Source: Candidatus Methanophagaceae archaeon (lineage in GTDB: Archaea; Halobacteriota; Syntropharchaeia; Alkanophagales; Methanospirareceae). Taken from it: 64,000 nt of DNA. Under the pieces are notes generated by a model. It ran no database searches. It had not been told where the DNA came from and saw nothing but the letters and a program-made list of their open reading frames with translations. How positions within the stretch are numbered: position 1 is the first letter of the stretch; every line of letters starts with the position of its first letter. Location: the NCBI GenBank assembly GCA_003194435.1, contig PQXC01000010.1:1-64000 (forward strand). The letters are read 5' to 3'. The position numbers were made by a program, and so were the translations under genes. This document shows, in pieces, positions 44,856-54,916 of this stretch.

Positions 44856-45953
44856 TCATAATGTCCGAACCTCGTCAATCCCTATTCGCTTGAGGAAGAT
44901 GGATAGCAGATCCTGCTGGTAGTTCGTATATGCAACCCTGTCAGGGAGAGCAATAGCGATTTTACGGTCTGATAACTTCGGATACGCATATTCGAAGACC
45001 TGTCTGGCTTTATCTATCCATGCAGGTGGCTCTGAGGTTATAAATACCACAGGGTCCTCGCGCCACTCCCTGACATCATACCTGGATAAGGTATCAGTAA
45101 TGACCAGGTACAGGCTATCGCGGTCTATGAGCATATCACCGGTGATGAATAGGAAATCTTTGTTCATCTTAAAGCCACTGAAGTGCCCACTGAGCTTTTC
45201 TATATCCCCTTCAGGCATCTCAGCCAGAGTAGCAGCGATCTCCTTCCATTCCTTGGATTCCCTCTTTGATAACCCTATGAGTACCCTGATCACATCCTCC
45301 ACACGCTTGACAATAGGCATCTGAAAGAGCTCTCTCTCCCTGATCTCTGCCAGCATCTCCCTGGTGCGCATCAGTTCATCCTCACTCTGATGATACAGCC
45401 ACAAGAATTCTCGCCCTCGTTTCTGTCCATAGATACAGAGGTTATCAGCGATGAATTTCTGCTCCAGTGTATGGAATACCGAAGGAGAGAACCACTCTGA
45501 TATCTCCTTCTCTATCAGCCGGTACTGTGTATAGCCCGGAATTCCATGTATGCTCACCTTCAATAGCAACTCGATCATCTTTATCGCTGCTTTATCCCCC
45601 GCTTTTACCATTGTATCGAGATAGCCCGATAGCGGCTGAGGCTTCTGTACAAAGCCGGATACCACTTCATCGAAGACGGTTTCATAGCCGGGGCGGCAGA
45701 TATACTCATCAAAAGGTCCACGACCAAGTACCTTCTTCCTCCTCAAAGCTCTCAATAGCATCCTGCAGTCACCATCACGCAAAGCACTGAAGTTCCTGGT
45801 AAGTGCCTCTTCTGACGAATGCTCCTTCAACAGATACGTAAGTCGCAACAGCGTCTTTATATCTTCACTACCCTCCGCCAGCTTCAATACCTGATCTCTG
45901 TATTCTTCCGGCGTCGTCTTTACTCTCATCTCCTTTTTCATCTCTACTTTCAT
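44856..45953 (-). CDS. Uncharacterised protein downstream of ftsY
   Basis: 365 aa, no family recognised. It is charged, mostly helical, without membrane segments. The N-terminal half (DQVLKLAEGSEDIKTLLRLT, RMLLRALRRKKVLG) resembles helical repeat scaffolds. The C-terminal part, DSLYLVITDTLSRYD to VFITSEPPAWIDKARQ and IAIALPDRVAYTNYQQ, may be a small alpha/beta domain. It starts seven bases after ftsY on the same strand, so a role near membrane targeting or translation is possible but only inferred from position. Confidence 0.55.
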   Translation of the reverse strand: MKVEMKKEMRVKTTPEEYRDQVLKLAEGSEDIKTLLRLTYLLKEHSSEEALTRNFSALRDGDCRMLLRALRRKKVLGRGPFDEYICRPGYETVFDEVVSGFVQKPQPLSGYLDTMVKAGDKAAIKMIELLLKVSIHGIPGYTQYRLIEKEISEWFSPSVFHTLEQKFIADNLCIYGQKRGREFLWLYHQSEDELMRTREMLAEIRERELFQMPIVKRVEDVIRVLIGLSKRESKEWKEIAATLAEMPEGDIEKLSGHFSGFKMNKDFLFITGDMLIDRDSLYLVITDTLSRYDVREWREDPVVFITSEPPAWIDKARQVFEYAYPKLSDRKIAIALPDRVAYTNYQQDLLSIFLKRIGIDEVRTL

Positions 45954-45960
45954 CTCCTTC

Positions 45961-46896
45961 TCAACCTCCTAACAGCCGCTCAACAAAGCTATTGGCATCA
46001 AATTTCTCTAAATTTTCATAGCTCTGACCAGTACCGAGGAATATTATAGGTTTAGAGGTGGAATGAGCAATGGAGATAGCAGCTCCTCCTTTATCGTCTA
46101 TATCCGCCTTTGTCAGTATAGTGGCATCAATACCGATGAGTTCATCGAACCTCTTCGCACGTTCAACCGCGTCATTGCCCGCAATCGCCTCATCCACAAA
46201 GACCACCATGTCCGGATTCGTTACACGGCATATCTTCTTCAATTGCTCCATTAGATTCACCGAGGTATGCATCCTTCCCGCGGTGTCAGCGAGAACCACA
46301 TCTATTCTATTCGCCTTTGCATATTTCACCGCATCATAGACGACCGCTGCGGGGTCTGCACCATACTGATGCTTTATCACCTTCACACCCAATCTGGATG
46401 CATGTTCCTCTATCTGCTCGGTTGCACCAGCCCGATAAGTATCCGCGGATGCAATAACTACCGAATGCCCGGCAGAGAGCAATCTATTCGCAACCTTCGC
46501 TATGGTTGTTGTCTTACCTGTGCCATTTATACCAACAAAGGTGATATTAAGAGGTTTGTCCCCCGACTCAACGAACTCATCAAAATTGAGGTTATTAGGG
46601 GACAGAATCTTTAATAGTGCATCTTTCAATGCATCTTTTACTATTTCTGCGGTATTTGTACCCCTCTTTACCTTCTTCCCCAATAAATTCGCCTTCACGG
46701 TGGAACTAAGTTCTTCCACCACAGCTAATGCGGTATCACTCTCCAGAAGCGCTATCTCCAGCTCTTCCAGGGACTCACTCAGGTCTTTCTCGTCCAATAC
46801 CGTCTCACCGCTCAGCGTCGCCTTCCCTTTCTCTATTATTTTCTCCTCAACAACTTTGGAGAAGCGCCTGAGCTTGTTCTTCAACCGCTCAAACAT
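45961..46896 (-). CDS. ftsY: Signal recognition particle receptor FtsY
   Basis: 311 aa. A short acidic/basic N domain precedes the G domain: G1 GINGTGKTTTIAKVANRL, DTYRAGATEQIEEHA, DTAGRMH and TKADIDDKGG. C-terminal FLGTGQSYENLEKFD is specific to FtsY. It docks SRP-ribosome complexes to SecYE at the membrane. Co-transcribed with the unknown gene 44856-45953. Confidence 0.96.
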   Translation of the reverse strand: MFERLKNKLRRFSKVVEEKIIEKGKATLSGETVLDEKDLSESLEELEIALLESDTALAVVEELSSTVKANLLGKKVKRGTNTAEIVKDALKDALLKILSPNNLNFDEFVESGDKPLNITFVGINGTGKTTTIAKVANRLLSAGHSVVIASADTYRAGATEQIEEHASRLGVKVIKHQYGADPAAVVYDAVKYAKANRIDVVLADTAGRMHTSVNLMEQLKKICRVTNPDMVVFVDEAIAGNDAVERAKRFDELIGIDATILTKADIDDKGGAAISIAHSTSKPIIFLGTGQSYENLEKFDANSFVERLLGG

Positions 46897-46961
46897 TTCG
46901 TTAAATTAATTATGGTACGGTGAAATAAAAATCTAAGATAAATGAAAAGTGCCACAGGAAA

Positions 46962-46995
46962 AAAATAAAAAGGGGTTTATCATCTTTCCCCCTTA
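46962..46995 (-). terminator. Hairpin terminator after the histone gene
   Basis: On the minus strand an AAGGGG arm, a 12-base loop and CCCCTTTTT-ATTTTTT form a stem with a T-rich tail, 19 bases after the histone stop. Confidence 0.6.
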
Positions 46996-47013
46996 TTCTC
47001 AATTTCTGTTTAT

Positions 47014-47214
47014 TTATTCCACAGCCTCTATAATGTCCTCTCTCTTCACCGTCTTTCGCCCCGCATGCTTGGCGAGACTCACTGCTTTCTTAGCTATCTT
47101 CTCCGCTTCTTCTTCTAATATCTCTACCAGCGCTACACTTGCCTCTTCACTTACTCTCTCTGCTCCCGCTTTCCTCACTAATCTGGTTATAGGTGCAATA
47201 GGCAGTTCAGCCAT
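47014..47214 (-). CDS. Archaeal histone
   Basis: 66 aa, a single histone fold: [20 protein letters not shown], long central helix [21 protein letters not shown] and C-terminal [12 protein letters not shown]. It compacts DNA as dimers and higher polymers. ATG 47214 is placed correctly behind GGTGAT; two upstream ATGs would add four residues. Confidence 0.96.
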   Translation of the reverse strand: MAELPIAPITRLVRKAGAERVSEEASVALVEILEEEAEKIAKKAVSLAKHAGRKTVKREDIIEAVE

Positions 47215-47284
47215 TTTCATCACCATGATTACGTAATGGGAGGGTATATATAAGCTTTTCGGTTATCCAGCCTCTGCAATGTTA

Positions 47285-49765
47285 TCAAAACCAGTGTCCC
47301 AATGTCTTTTGTCCCGCATCTTCAAAAGATGAGGTATCATAACCAAAAAGTTGCAACAACCTGTGTGCAACAGGTATTATCTGATGCTGACTATAATAAG
47401 CGATATCAATCTGATATCTCCTACCATCCGCGCATATCTCATTTCCATGGCTCTCCTCTATTATATCCACCGGGAATGCGCGATCGCTCGTCTTTCCTCC
47501 CCCTTTTATTATTATGTACGGTATCTTCGAGCCGATATCATAGTCAATCGAGGAAGCGGAAGCCAGAGCTCGCTCTGCCGCGATCACATGCGCCTGTTTC
47601 GTCTCATAGCCACTTATCCTCCTTGTGAGCGTCTTATAGATTACAAGTTTATGGAGAGGTATTTTACCTTCTTTTAGCTCCTTTAGCACTTCTTTAACAT
47701 ATTTCACAGCGGCTTCAGGGTCTTTTTCCCTCAATATCTGCTCTATCACTCTGGTCTGGACTTCCTTAGCCAGCTCGCACCAGTCCCCCCGGCGCACCTC
47801 CAATCCGCGAACTACGATCTCGTCCCGATCTGTAAGCGCGGCATATCTCTTCTTCTTACCGGTGAAGAATATAGCTTTGAAGAAGTTCTGAATCTCGAGT
47901 TCAAGCGGGAATTCCCGTGATATGAGCTCTGAGACCTCCTTCGCCTTCGCCATCAAAGTATCCCTGTCACTACCCGGTAATTTCACAAATATACTGTCGG
48001 TATCGCCATAAATGACCTTCAAGCCGAGCTCTTCTGCAAGATTCACTGTGCGCTTGATGAAATACCGACCCCACGCAGCGGTCGCCTCTGCGCATTCGCG
48101 TTTATAAAATTTGGCAGCGCTCCAGCCGGTATATCCGTAGAAGCTATTAGTGAGGATTTTGATACTCTGCTGCTGTATATCAAGCAACCGGTATTCCGGA
48201 GATTCCTTATTATATCGCTTCATTTCGGCTTTTAGCCGCCTCCGTCGCGCAATAAGGTCGCTCATTATGCGCTTGAAGAAGCCATCAGGCTCTTTCCTGA
48301 ACGCATGACCAACCTCGGGCGCGATAAAGACGTCCTTGACCGCTCCAGACTCCACGAAGGTATCGGGCGAGATATTGAAGGAGATCATGATGGAGGGATA
48401 CATGGCGGAGAAATCGAGAGCAATGACATTCTCATGCAAGCCCTTCTCCGGTGGTAGAACGAACCCCCCCTCGTAAGTCTTCTCACTGCCACGCTTCGGA
48501 GGTACGAGTTCACCCCTCTTGAACGCTTCAGCAGTGAGAAAAGCCTCCACCTGGCGCCCTCTACCCATCTTCGTCAGCTCGTCCAGGGGATAACCAACCA
48601 TCCTGGCGAGTTCGATCTGAAGCGGTAGCATCTTCTTTGCTATACCCAGTGTGCTCACTGCATCAGCCTTCGCATATTCGTATAACAGGTGGCGTTCCGA
48701 GGGAGTGAACCAGCAGTGGGTGATCTCACGTGGTGATAAATTCACGCGCTCATCTTTACGCATAACGCCGAGATATTCAGCTACATTCTCCAGTGTCTTC
48801 ACCTTCACAATGCTGAGGTCGCGTTTTACAAGTTTAAAGAGATCAACGTTCAATCTACCGGTGATGTTCACGCCGGGTAGCGCGCCCCCTCTCTCGAAAT
48901 GTACAGTAGAGTTGTCTGCGCCCAGGCGGAGGCGGATTCCATGCAGTCGCGCTCTCTCCCTTATGTACTGCCAGTCAAAGCTGTCTGAGTTGTAGCCAAC
49001 AACTATCTCAGGCTGGAAATCAGTTATGAACTGCAGAAAATCTGATATTACCCGTTTATCATCTCCTCTACTGTATTCTTCATCACTCATCACGAAGAGT
49101 CTGGACTCGAACCCATCGGAGGCGCTGGGGCTCGTGTATGCCGCAGATATAATAATGATGGGGTCCTTTCTGGGCGAAGGCATACCACCAGCAGAAGCAG
49201 CCATCTCGCAATCGAAAGCAAGGAGTTTAAATGCCGACAATCCACACCCGTTTCCTATACTCTTCACTTCTGTAGCGATTATACCTTCAGAATAACCCAG
49301 GTCTATCCTCTCTCCTTCCACACTCAGCATATCAAAAGGTCTCAATTGGTGGTCTATGAGATATCGAATTGTAAACAGGATATCCGCCTCCAGCACCATA
49401 AGACCAAGCTTCCGCACCTCCTCCCGCAATATCGGAACATGTCTGGGATGCGAAGTGAAGACCTTCAGAACGGTATGATTCACACCGAGCAGTTTCCGCT
49501 GACACAATTCCACACGCTTGACCCCTATCGGCTCCTCACCTGCATTCGTGAATACGCGAATAGACTCTATCTGTTCCTTCTTATCGTCTATATCGTCTTT
49601 ATATAAGGTTGAATCATGAGAGAGCGCATAGAAATAAGGTTCGAAGCTGCTATCCAGAGCAACGAAATTATTGCCTTCTTCTCCTTTACACCATAGTCTT
49701 ATCACAGGTTTTCCATCTTGCGTTAGATAATCTATATCAAATAGAAAACCCACTCTCTTCTCCAT
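47285..49765 (-). CDS. polB: Family B DNA polymerase
   Basis: 826 aa. 3'-5' exonuclease motifs: LLAFDCEMA (Exo I), VVGYNSDSFDWQYI (Exo II), YAKADAVSTLGI (Exo III). Polymerase motifs: DFSAMYPSIMISFNI (A), QQSIKILTNSFYGYTG (B) and YGDTDSIFVK (C). No intein. It is a replicative or repair polymerase of the archaeal PolB group. Upstream of the histone on the same strand, separated by 58 bp. Confidence 0.97.
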   Translation of the reverse strand: MEKRVGFLFDIDYLTQDGKPVIRLWCKGEEGNNFVALDSSFEPYFYALSHDSTLYKDDIDDKKEQIESIRVFTNAGEEPIGVKRVELCQRKLLGVNHTVLKVFTSHPRHVPILREEVRKLGLMVLEADILFTIRYLIDHQLRPFDMLSVEGERIDLGYSEGIIATEVKSIGNGCGLSAFKLLAFDCEMAASAGGMPSPRKDPIIIISAAYTSPSASDGFESRLFVMSDEEYSRGDDKRVISDFLQFITDFQPEIVVGYNSDSFDWQYIRERARLHGIRLRLGADNSTVHFERGGALPGVNITGRLNVDLFKLVKRDLSIVKVKTLENVAEYLGVMRKDERVNLSPREITHCWFTPSERHLLYEYAKADAVSTLGIAKKMLPLQIELARMVGYPLDELTKMGRGRQVEAFLTAEAFKRGELVPPKRGSEKTYEGGFVLPPEKGLHENVIALDFSAMYPSIMISFNISPDTFVESGAVKDVFIAPEVGHAFRKEPDGFFKRIMSDLIARRRRLKAEMKRYNKESPEYRLLDIQQQSIKILTNSFYGYTGWSAAKFYKRECAEATAAWGRYFIKRTVNLAEELGLKVIYGDTDSIFVKLPGSDRDTLMAKAKEVSELISREFPLELEIQNFFKAIFFTGKKKRYAALTDRDEIVVRGLEVRRGDWCELAKEVQTRVIEQILREKDPEAAVKYVKEVLKELKEGKIPLHKLVIYKTLTRRISGYETKQAHVIAAERALASASSIDYDIGSKIPYIIIKGGGKTSDRAFPVDIIEESHGNEICADGRRYQIDIAYYSQHQIIPVAHRLLQLFGYDTSSFEDAGQKTLGHWF

Positions 49766-49847
49766 TTACTTTCTATTCTAATAATCTTTTGATATAATAT
49801 TTTAAAATTTGAATTAGCGTTAGGTTAATTCAAAAGGACTCCTGGGA

Positions 49848-50996
49848 ATGAAGACAATTATTATAGGTGGTGGGAGAACGGGCAAAGAACTTGCTGCTCA
49901 GCTACCGGACTCGTTGATAATAGAGAAGAATCCGGAGAAGAGGGAGAAACTGGAGGGTTTGAAGGGTGTAGAGGTGGTTATAGGGGACGGTTGTGACGAG
50001 GATTTATTAAACCGTGTAGGGTTGAAGGATGCCAGTACTTTTATCGCCGTTACGGGCGATGATGATGTGAACTATCGTGCCGCACGAATTGCGAAGCGAT
50101 ATGGGGTTCCACGTATAATAGCCCGCGTGGAGGACCCGGAGGACAGAGCGCGTTTTCAGGATCTGGGCGTTGATTATGTCATGTTCCCAACGAAGATGAT
50201 AGCGAATCTCATTGTGGATTTGATGCGCCCACGTGAGGAGAAGGGTATAGATGTGCCATTCAAGAAGATTCTCGTACCTATTCTGGATGAGAGTACAGTG
50301 AATAGAGCGTTCAAGGAGGCTTTGCTCGTTGCTTCGGTTGCAAGAGCGGAGATCACCGTTGTCTCTTCTCCTGATATAGAGCGAGCGGAAATGGAGTTAC
50401 CAGCGAGGGAGATGGGTGTCCGTCTAAGGGTTTTAATGGAGGATGAGCGGCTGATGGATATAATAAAGCGGCATCTCCACTATCGCGGTTGTATAATAAT
50501 AGAGCGAGTGAAGGAGCATTTGTATTATCCCGATTGTATAATAATAGACCAGGAAGAAGTTGGATTTATGAATAGATTGCTCGGGCGGGGCATAGTGCTG
50601 AAACTGATAAAATGTGCTTCCCGACCAGTGCTGGTGGCGAGGACATACAGATACTACGAGCAAATACTCGCTATTTTGGATTCTTCTGCAACATCAGAGT
50701 CGGTTGGCAGGTACGCTCTTCTATTAGCCCATCTCTGTGATGCCAGGCTACATCTGCTCATACTTGAGAATATACCAGAGCTGGTGGAGTGGATAAAGAG
50801 GATAGGGGAGAAGGCTAATATACAAATAATAGAGAATTGGATAGAAGGTAATCCGATGATAGAGGCGGTGAAGGAGGTGAAGAGTGGTAAATACCAGCTG
50901 GCGGTGATACCATGGAGGGGAACCGGAGTTATCCGGGCTGACCTGATAAAGAAGATAATAAACGATGCACCCTGCTCGGTATTAACCGTTGTATAA
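49848..50996 (+). CDS. TrkA-N potassium regulator fused to UspA-like domains
   Basis: 382 aa. The N-terminal 130 residues are a RCK Rossmann domain (IIIGGGRTGKELAAQL, GDGCDEDLL, TGDDDVNYRAARIAKR). The remainder contains two weak UspA-like modules (FKKILVPILDEST and QILAILDSSATSES to APCSVLTVV). A short internal duplication gives HLHYRGCIIIE and HLYYPDCIIID. Lacks the RCK-C domain. It likely gates the antiporter encoded next, in response to NAD(H) or nucleotides. Confidence 0.85.
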   Translation: MKTIIIGGGRTGKELAAQLPDSLIIEKNPEKREKLEGLKGVEVVIGDGCDEDLLNRVGLKDASTFIAVTGDDDVNYRAARIAKRYGVPRIIARVEDPEDRARFQDLGVDYVMFPTKMIANLIVDLMRPREEKGIDVPFKKILVPILDESTVNRAFKEALLVASVARAEITVVSSPDIERAEMELPAREMGVRLRVLMEDERLMDIIKRHLHYRGCIIIERVKEHLYYPDCIIIDQEEVGFMNRLLGRGIVLKLIKCASRPVLVARTYRYYEQILAILDSSATSESVGRYALLLAHLCDARLHLLILENIPELVEWIKRIGEKANIQIIENWIEGNPMIEAVKEVKSGKYQLAVIPWRGTGVIRADLIKKIINDAPCSVLTVV

Positions 50997-51003
50997 GTAT
51001 AAG

Positions 51004-52164
51004 ATGATTATAAGTCCGTATATTCTACTGTTGACGATAGCGGGTTTTGCATTTGTAATACCCATTCTATCGGGTAGAATAGGTGTTCCAGCGGTGGTTG
51101 GTGAGATAATCTGCGGTATTCTCTTAGGTGCTCTGGGCTTATCAGTTGAAGGAGAGGGGCAGATAATAATAGACTTCTTAGCGAGCTTTGGGCTCATATT
51201 TCTGATGTTCCTCGTGGGTATGGAGATAGATTTCTCGATTATAGAGACGCGGGGTCCGAAGTCTTTCATCATCGGTTTCTTTATATTTCTCTTTACCATT
51301 GCCATTTCGGCATACCTGATGTCAAGACTGGGCTATTTTGGCACCCAGTACCATTATAGGATATTTGCCGCACTGCTACTCTCGAGTTCCGCAGTTGGCT
51401 TGACGGTACCAACGATAAAGGAGCTGGGGATGCTCAAGACCGATTACGGGCAGACGATACTGGTATCGGCATTCATTGCGGATTTCGCAACGGTATTGCT
51501 CATCACGGTGTACACACTGTATCTACAGAAAGGTTTAACAATGGAGATGCTCATGATTGCAGTTGTGTTTATCCTCTTCTTCGCGGTGTATCAACTTGGA
51601 AAACTCGCGATATGGCATTATCCAGAGCGGCTATCAGCGTGGTTCAAGTCAGATCAGCCATCAGAGATAGGAGTGAGGGCTTCCTTTGCTCTGTTGCTTG
51701 TCTTCGTTGCATTATCAGAGATAGCGAATGTGGAGGCGGTACTGGGAGCTTTTTTAGCCGGTGTTATGCTCTCTCTCCTCTTTCGCGGGGGTACGATACT
51801 GGAGCAGAAACTCTATGGCATCGGTTATGGATTCCTCATCCCGATATTCTTTATAAATGTGGGTATGCAGTTTGATATAGGGGCATTGGCGAAGGGCGGG
51901 ATTTATCTCCTACCAACGCTCCTTATTGTTGCATTAACGGTGAAGATAGTGCCTTCGTTACTCTTCATCATCTGGCATTCATTGCGGGAGAGCATAGCAG
52001 CGGGCATTTTGCTATCCTCTCGGCTGAGTTTGATAATAGCGATGGCTGCTATTGGGCTGGAACTGCACCTGATAGATAAGGCGATGGAGTCGGCAATCAT
52101 ATTACTTGCACTGATAACGAGTATAATCTGCCCTACAGTTTTCAGGCGTATGCATCGGCATTAG
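51004..52164 (+). CDS. CPA2-type cation/proton antiporter (KefB/NapA-like)
   Basis: 386 aa with 12-13 hydrophobic segments. LSGRIGVPAVVGEIICGILLG and FLVGMEIDFSIIETRG are typical; NVEAVLGAFLAGVML and FFINVGMQFD follow. There is no cytoplasmic regulatory domain, which is supplied by the preceding TrkA-USP protein eight bases upstream. Exchanges Na+ or K+ for H+ at the cell membrane. ATG 51004 is chosen over an upstream TTG. Confidence 0.92.
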   Translation: MIISPYILLLTIAGFAFVIPILSGRIGVPAVVGEIICGILLGALGLSVEGEGQIIIDFLASFGLIFLMFLVGMEIDFSIIETRGPKSFIIGFFIFLFTIAISAYLMSRLGYFGTQYHYRIFAALLLSSSAVGLTVPTIKELGMLKTDYGQTILVSAFIADFATVLLITVYTLYLQKGLTMEMLMIAVVFILFFAVYQLGKLAIWHYPERLSAWFKSDQPSEIGVRASFALLLVFVALSEIANVEAVLGAFLAGVMLSLLFRGGTILEQKLYGIGYGFLIPIFFINVGMQFDIGALAKGGIYLLPTLLIVALTVKIVPSLLFIIWHSLRESIAAGILLSSRLSLIIAMAAIGLELHLIDKAMESAIILLALITSIICPTVFRRMHRH

Positions 52165-52168
52165 CTAA

Positions 52169-53086
52169 CTAATGCATCTTCATCCGTGCGATAATCTCGC
52201 ATACTTTACATAACTTCGATGCTGAAGCTTCTCCACAGCGCTCACAGGTTAATAGCCGGCGTTGGTGTTCCGTAGATGGAGGCAAGAGCTCCATTAGATG
52301 CTCATAGCCGCGCAGCAGCGAATATTTTGTACCTGGATGCCGCATCTCGAATTCGTTCAGCATCCGCTTCACAGAGAATCGAAAAGAGAGTTTGGCATAA
52401 GGGCAGTGAGCAGTGAGCAGTGGTAGCCCTACGAGATATGCATATACAGCGATTTCCTTCTCCGGGATACTCCGCAGCGGCTTTATTCGTGGTACAAACT
52501 CGTCAATACGATGCATGTTCAGCCTTCTCAATCTCTCTATATCGCCCCTTATATAATTGATCATGATGGTCTGGACCTCGTCATCGAGGTTATGAGCGGT
52601 AAAAACCTTCGTACTGCCCAGCTCCTTCGCTTTACGCTCTATCACCCTTCGCCTCAGCACGCCGCAGAATGTACACGGTGCCTGCTCGAATCCCCTTGAT
52701 ACTATATCATCCAGTGTAAACCCGAACTCATGAGCGAAGGAGTATGTGAAGAGTTTCATATTCAGTTTGTTCGTGAGCTTTTCGGCATTATCCAATGTCA
52801 GCTTGCGAAAGCCTTTTATACCCTCATCCACCGCGATTGCAACGAACTGTAAATCCCTGCGATCATGAAAGAACTTATTCAGCATGTATATAAGTGCTGA
52901 ACTGTCTTTTCCGCCACTCAGTGCCACTGCAATCCTATCACCGCTCTCCACTCCCATCTGTCGCCTCAGCTCTTTCTTCACTTTCCTCTCTATGTACTCT
53001 ATGAAATGCTTTTCACAGAGATGAAGCCCGGAGTAGCGCTGATAGATAACAGCGGGTCTGTTGCAACCTCTTCTGCTACATTGCAT
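52169..53086 (-). CDS. tRNA 2-thiolation enzyme of the TtuA/Ncs6 family
   Basis: 305 aa. N-terminal zinc finger (CSRRGCNRPA...CEKHF), PP-loop ALSGGKDSSALIYML, catalytic cysteines in APCTFCGVLRRR and the C-terminal zinc ribbon LTCERCGEASASKLCKVC. The family binds a [4Fe-4S] cluster and thiolates U34 or U54 of tRNAs. It converges on the antiporter gene. Confidence 0.93.
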   Translation of the reverse strand: MQCSRRGCNRPAVIYQRYSGLHLCEKHFIEYIERKVKKELRRQMGVESGDRIAVALSGGKDSSALIYMLNKFFHDRRDLQFVAIAVDEGIKGFRKLTLDNAEKLTNKLNMKLFTYSFAHEFGFTLDDIVSRGFEQAPCTFCGVLRRRVIERKAKELGSTKVFTAHNLDDEVQTIMINYIRGDIERLRRLNMHRIDEFVPRIKPLRSIPEKEIAVYAYLVGLPLLTAHCPYAKLSFRFSVKRMLNEFEMRHPGTKYSLLRGYEHLMELLPPSTEHQRRLLTCERCGEASASKLCKVCEIIARMKMH

Positions 53087-53212
53087 CTTCCTCAGTATCC
53101 ATTATCCTTCATTTTATCTTTGTCTTACCATTACATTAATTACCATTACCATGCGGATTATTTGTTATTCGCACTTTTTCTACCCCTCTTATGAGAAATT
53201 CACGGATTTTAG

Positions 53213-53461
53213 TTAGATTAGGCTTGATATTACCTGCACCTTTGTTCCTTCTGGCAAGCCTCCCAGGTTCTCCCCGGTGAGCTCTATCAGCGGCTGCAAC
53301 TGGTTATGATCGGTGCATTCCTGAGTAACGTCTCGCTCCTTCTTGTTCTTCATGAACCTTGCTTCAGGGTCGGTTATACTTACAGCGCTCTGGACCTCCT
53401 CAACGGTTTTTATCTGCCCGGTATCAATGAATCGCCTCTTGAATTCTGCCACTTTCGGCAC
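53213..53461 (-). pseudogene. Remnant of an IS1182-like transposase gene
   Basis: 82 codons. VSITDPEARFMKNKKERDVT followed by QECTDHNQLQPLIELT and ENLGGLPEGTKV matches the middle of IS1182/ISNCY-type DDE transposases. About 20-25 residues normally found between the KNKK and DVTQ parts are missing, as are both ends of the gene. No terminal repeats are visible beside it, so this is debris. Confidence 0.65.
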
Positions 53462-53504
53462 AATTGCCTAGAAGTAATTCAAGCCGGGAGATGTAAAGGA
53501 AACT

Positions 53505-54845
53505 TTATTCACGAAACTTCTTCCATGATATAGCGGTGCGCCACATTACAGTCATATTTGTCATTAAAGCAATGATGAAGAGAGAAAAAAACACGGAAAT
53601 GGGATGTATGTAGCTGAGCACGCCGCCCATGAAAAGTATAAATAGCCTGAGGTCCCTATTGCCTTTATGTCGATAATTCAAATCGGCTATCGCTCTTGCA
53701 GCGGTATAACTAACCATCAAACTTCCTATAATAGCCAATGTGGAGGTAAAAATAATAGTTAAAGGAGCTAAGTAAAATCCAAACATCTTCGTTACCATCA
53801 GGTAATAAAACATTCCAAGTAGTATAATAGCATCTGCATACCTATCTAAGACAGCGTCAGTAAAACCTCCAATACTTGTGCTCATCTTCTTAAGCCTCGC
53901 TATTTCTCCATCACAACCATCCAGTATACTTGATAATTGAATGAAAATCCCGCCTGCAATTGGATGTGATAAGAAAAAAAGAATGGCACTCAGAGCAGCA
54001 ACCGCGAAACTCAATAAAGATACCTGAGTTGGTGTAACTCCCTTATATAGTTTGAGAATGAGCGGAGTGAATATCCTGGTTGAGACTTTTCGGTTTATAT
54101 GCCTCGATATGACACCATCTGCTGGTTTACCGAGCGAGCTCAGTATCCGCTTCTCTGCGTATCTCAAACTCGCAGGTGTATCAATATCGCACCAGAATCT
54201 GCCGTGTATATCAAGAACCCCCAGCTCATCTGATTGTATCAACCGCTGAACCGCTCCTGTCAGCGCCGTATCTCCACTTGCAATTGCAGCACTCAACGCG
54301 TTAAATATCGCAGGTGTGCAATAGAATATGCCACAGTCAATCGCATTGTACTCCTTTAGCCCCTTACCTATACGCTTTGGTCTCTCTCCTACTACAAGCA
54401 GTTTCGTGGCGTCCGCAAGGTCAAATACGTTCTCAGGTCTATCCACGCACAGTATGCACTTACCTGTACCAGGAGCATAACTCAGGAGCTGTTTCACAAT
54501 CCCCGGCTCAAAGACATGGTCACACATCAAAAGTATGAAATCCTCGTTATCCACCGCCTCTCTCGCCTTCCACACCGATAGCCCGTTTCCTTCGTCAAAT
54601 TCCTCGTTCCGAACGAATTTTATATTCACATCAGCATGAGTTTGAAATCGCGATTCCACATATCTCTTCACCTCTTCGCTTCTATACCCAACGGCGATTA
54701 CAAAATCGGTTATTCCACATTCTTTCAGCGATAATATCGCTCGCTCAATGACTGTGAGACCGAGCAAAGGAGTAAGAGGCTTTGGCGCGCTTATCGCAGC
54801 AGAGAGTCGCTCGCCTTTTCCCGCTGCCAGTATCACCGCTTTCAT
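53505..54845 (-). CDS. Bifunctional inositol-1-phosphate cytidylyltransferase/CDP-alcohol phosphotransferase (DIPP synthase type)
   Basis: 446 aa. Residues 1-235 are a nucleotidyltransferase (AVILAAGKGERLSAAISAPK, CDHVFEPG, FWCDIDTPASLRYAEKR). Residues 250-446 are a membrane CDP-alcohol phosphotransferase with the DGCDGEIARLKKMST...GGFTDAVLDRYAD metal motif (D..DG..AR...G...D...D). The fused form makes di-myo-inositol phosphate phosphate, a precursor of the heat-stress solute DIP, in Archaeoglobus and Thermococcus. Here it could serve that or an inositol lipid. No inositol-phosphate synthase is nearby. Confidence 0.87.
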   Translation of the reverse strand: MKAVILAAGKGERLSAAISAPKPLTPLLGLTVIERAILSLKECGITDFVIAVGYRSEEVKRYVESRFQTHADVNIKFVRNEEFDEGNGLSVWKAREAVDNEDFILLMCDHVFEPGIVKQLLSYAPGTGKCILCVDRPENVFDLADATKLLVVGERPKRIGKGLKEYNAIDCGIFYCTPAIFNALSAAIASGDTALTGAVQRLIQSDELGVLDIHGRFWCDIDTPASLRYAEKRILSSLGKPADGVISRHINRKVSTRIFTPLILKLYKGVTPTQVSLLSFAVAALSAILFFLSHPIAGGIFIQLSSILDGCDGEIARLKKMSTSIGGFTDAVLDRYADAIILLGMFYYLMVTKMFGFYLAPLTIIFTSTLAIIGSLMVSYTAARAIADLNYRHKGNRDLRLFILFMGGVLSYIHPISVFFSLFIIALMTNMTVMWRTAISWKKFRE

Positions 54846-54916
54846 TCCGGTATTTCATTTCATATTCCATCTTTTATTTTTTATCTTTGTTTTATTATCT
54901 TGTTAAGGGTGAGAAT

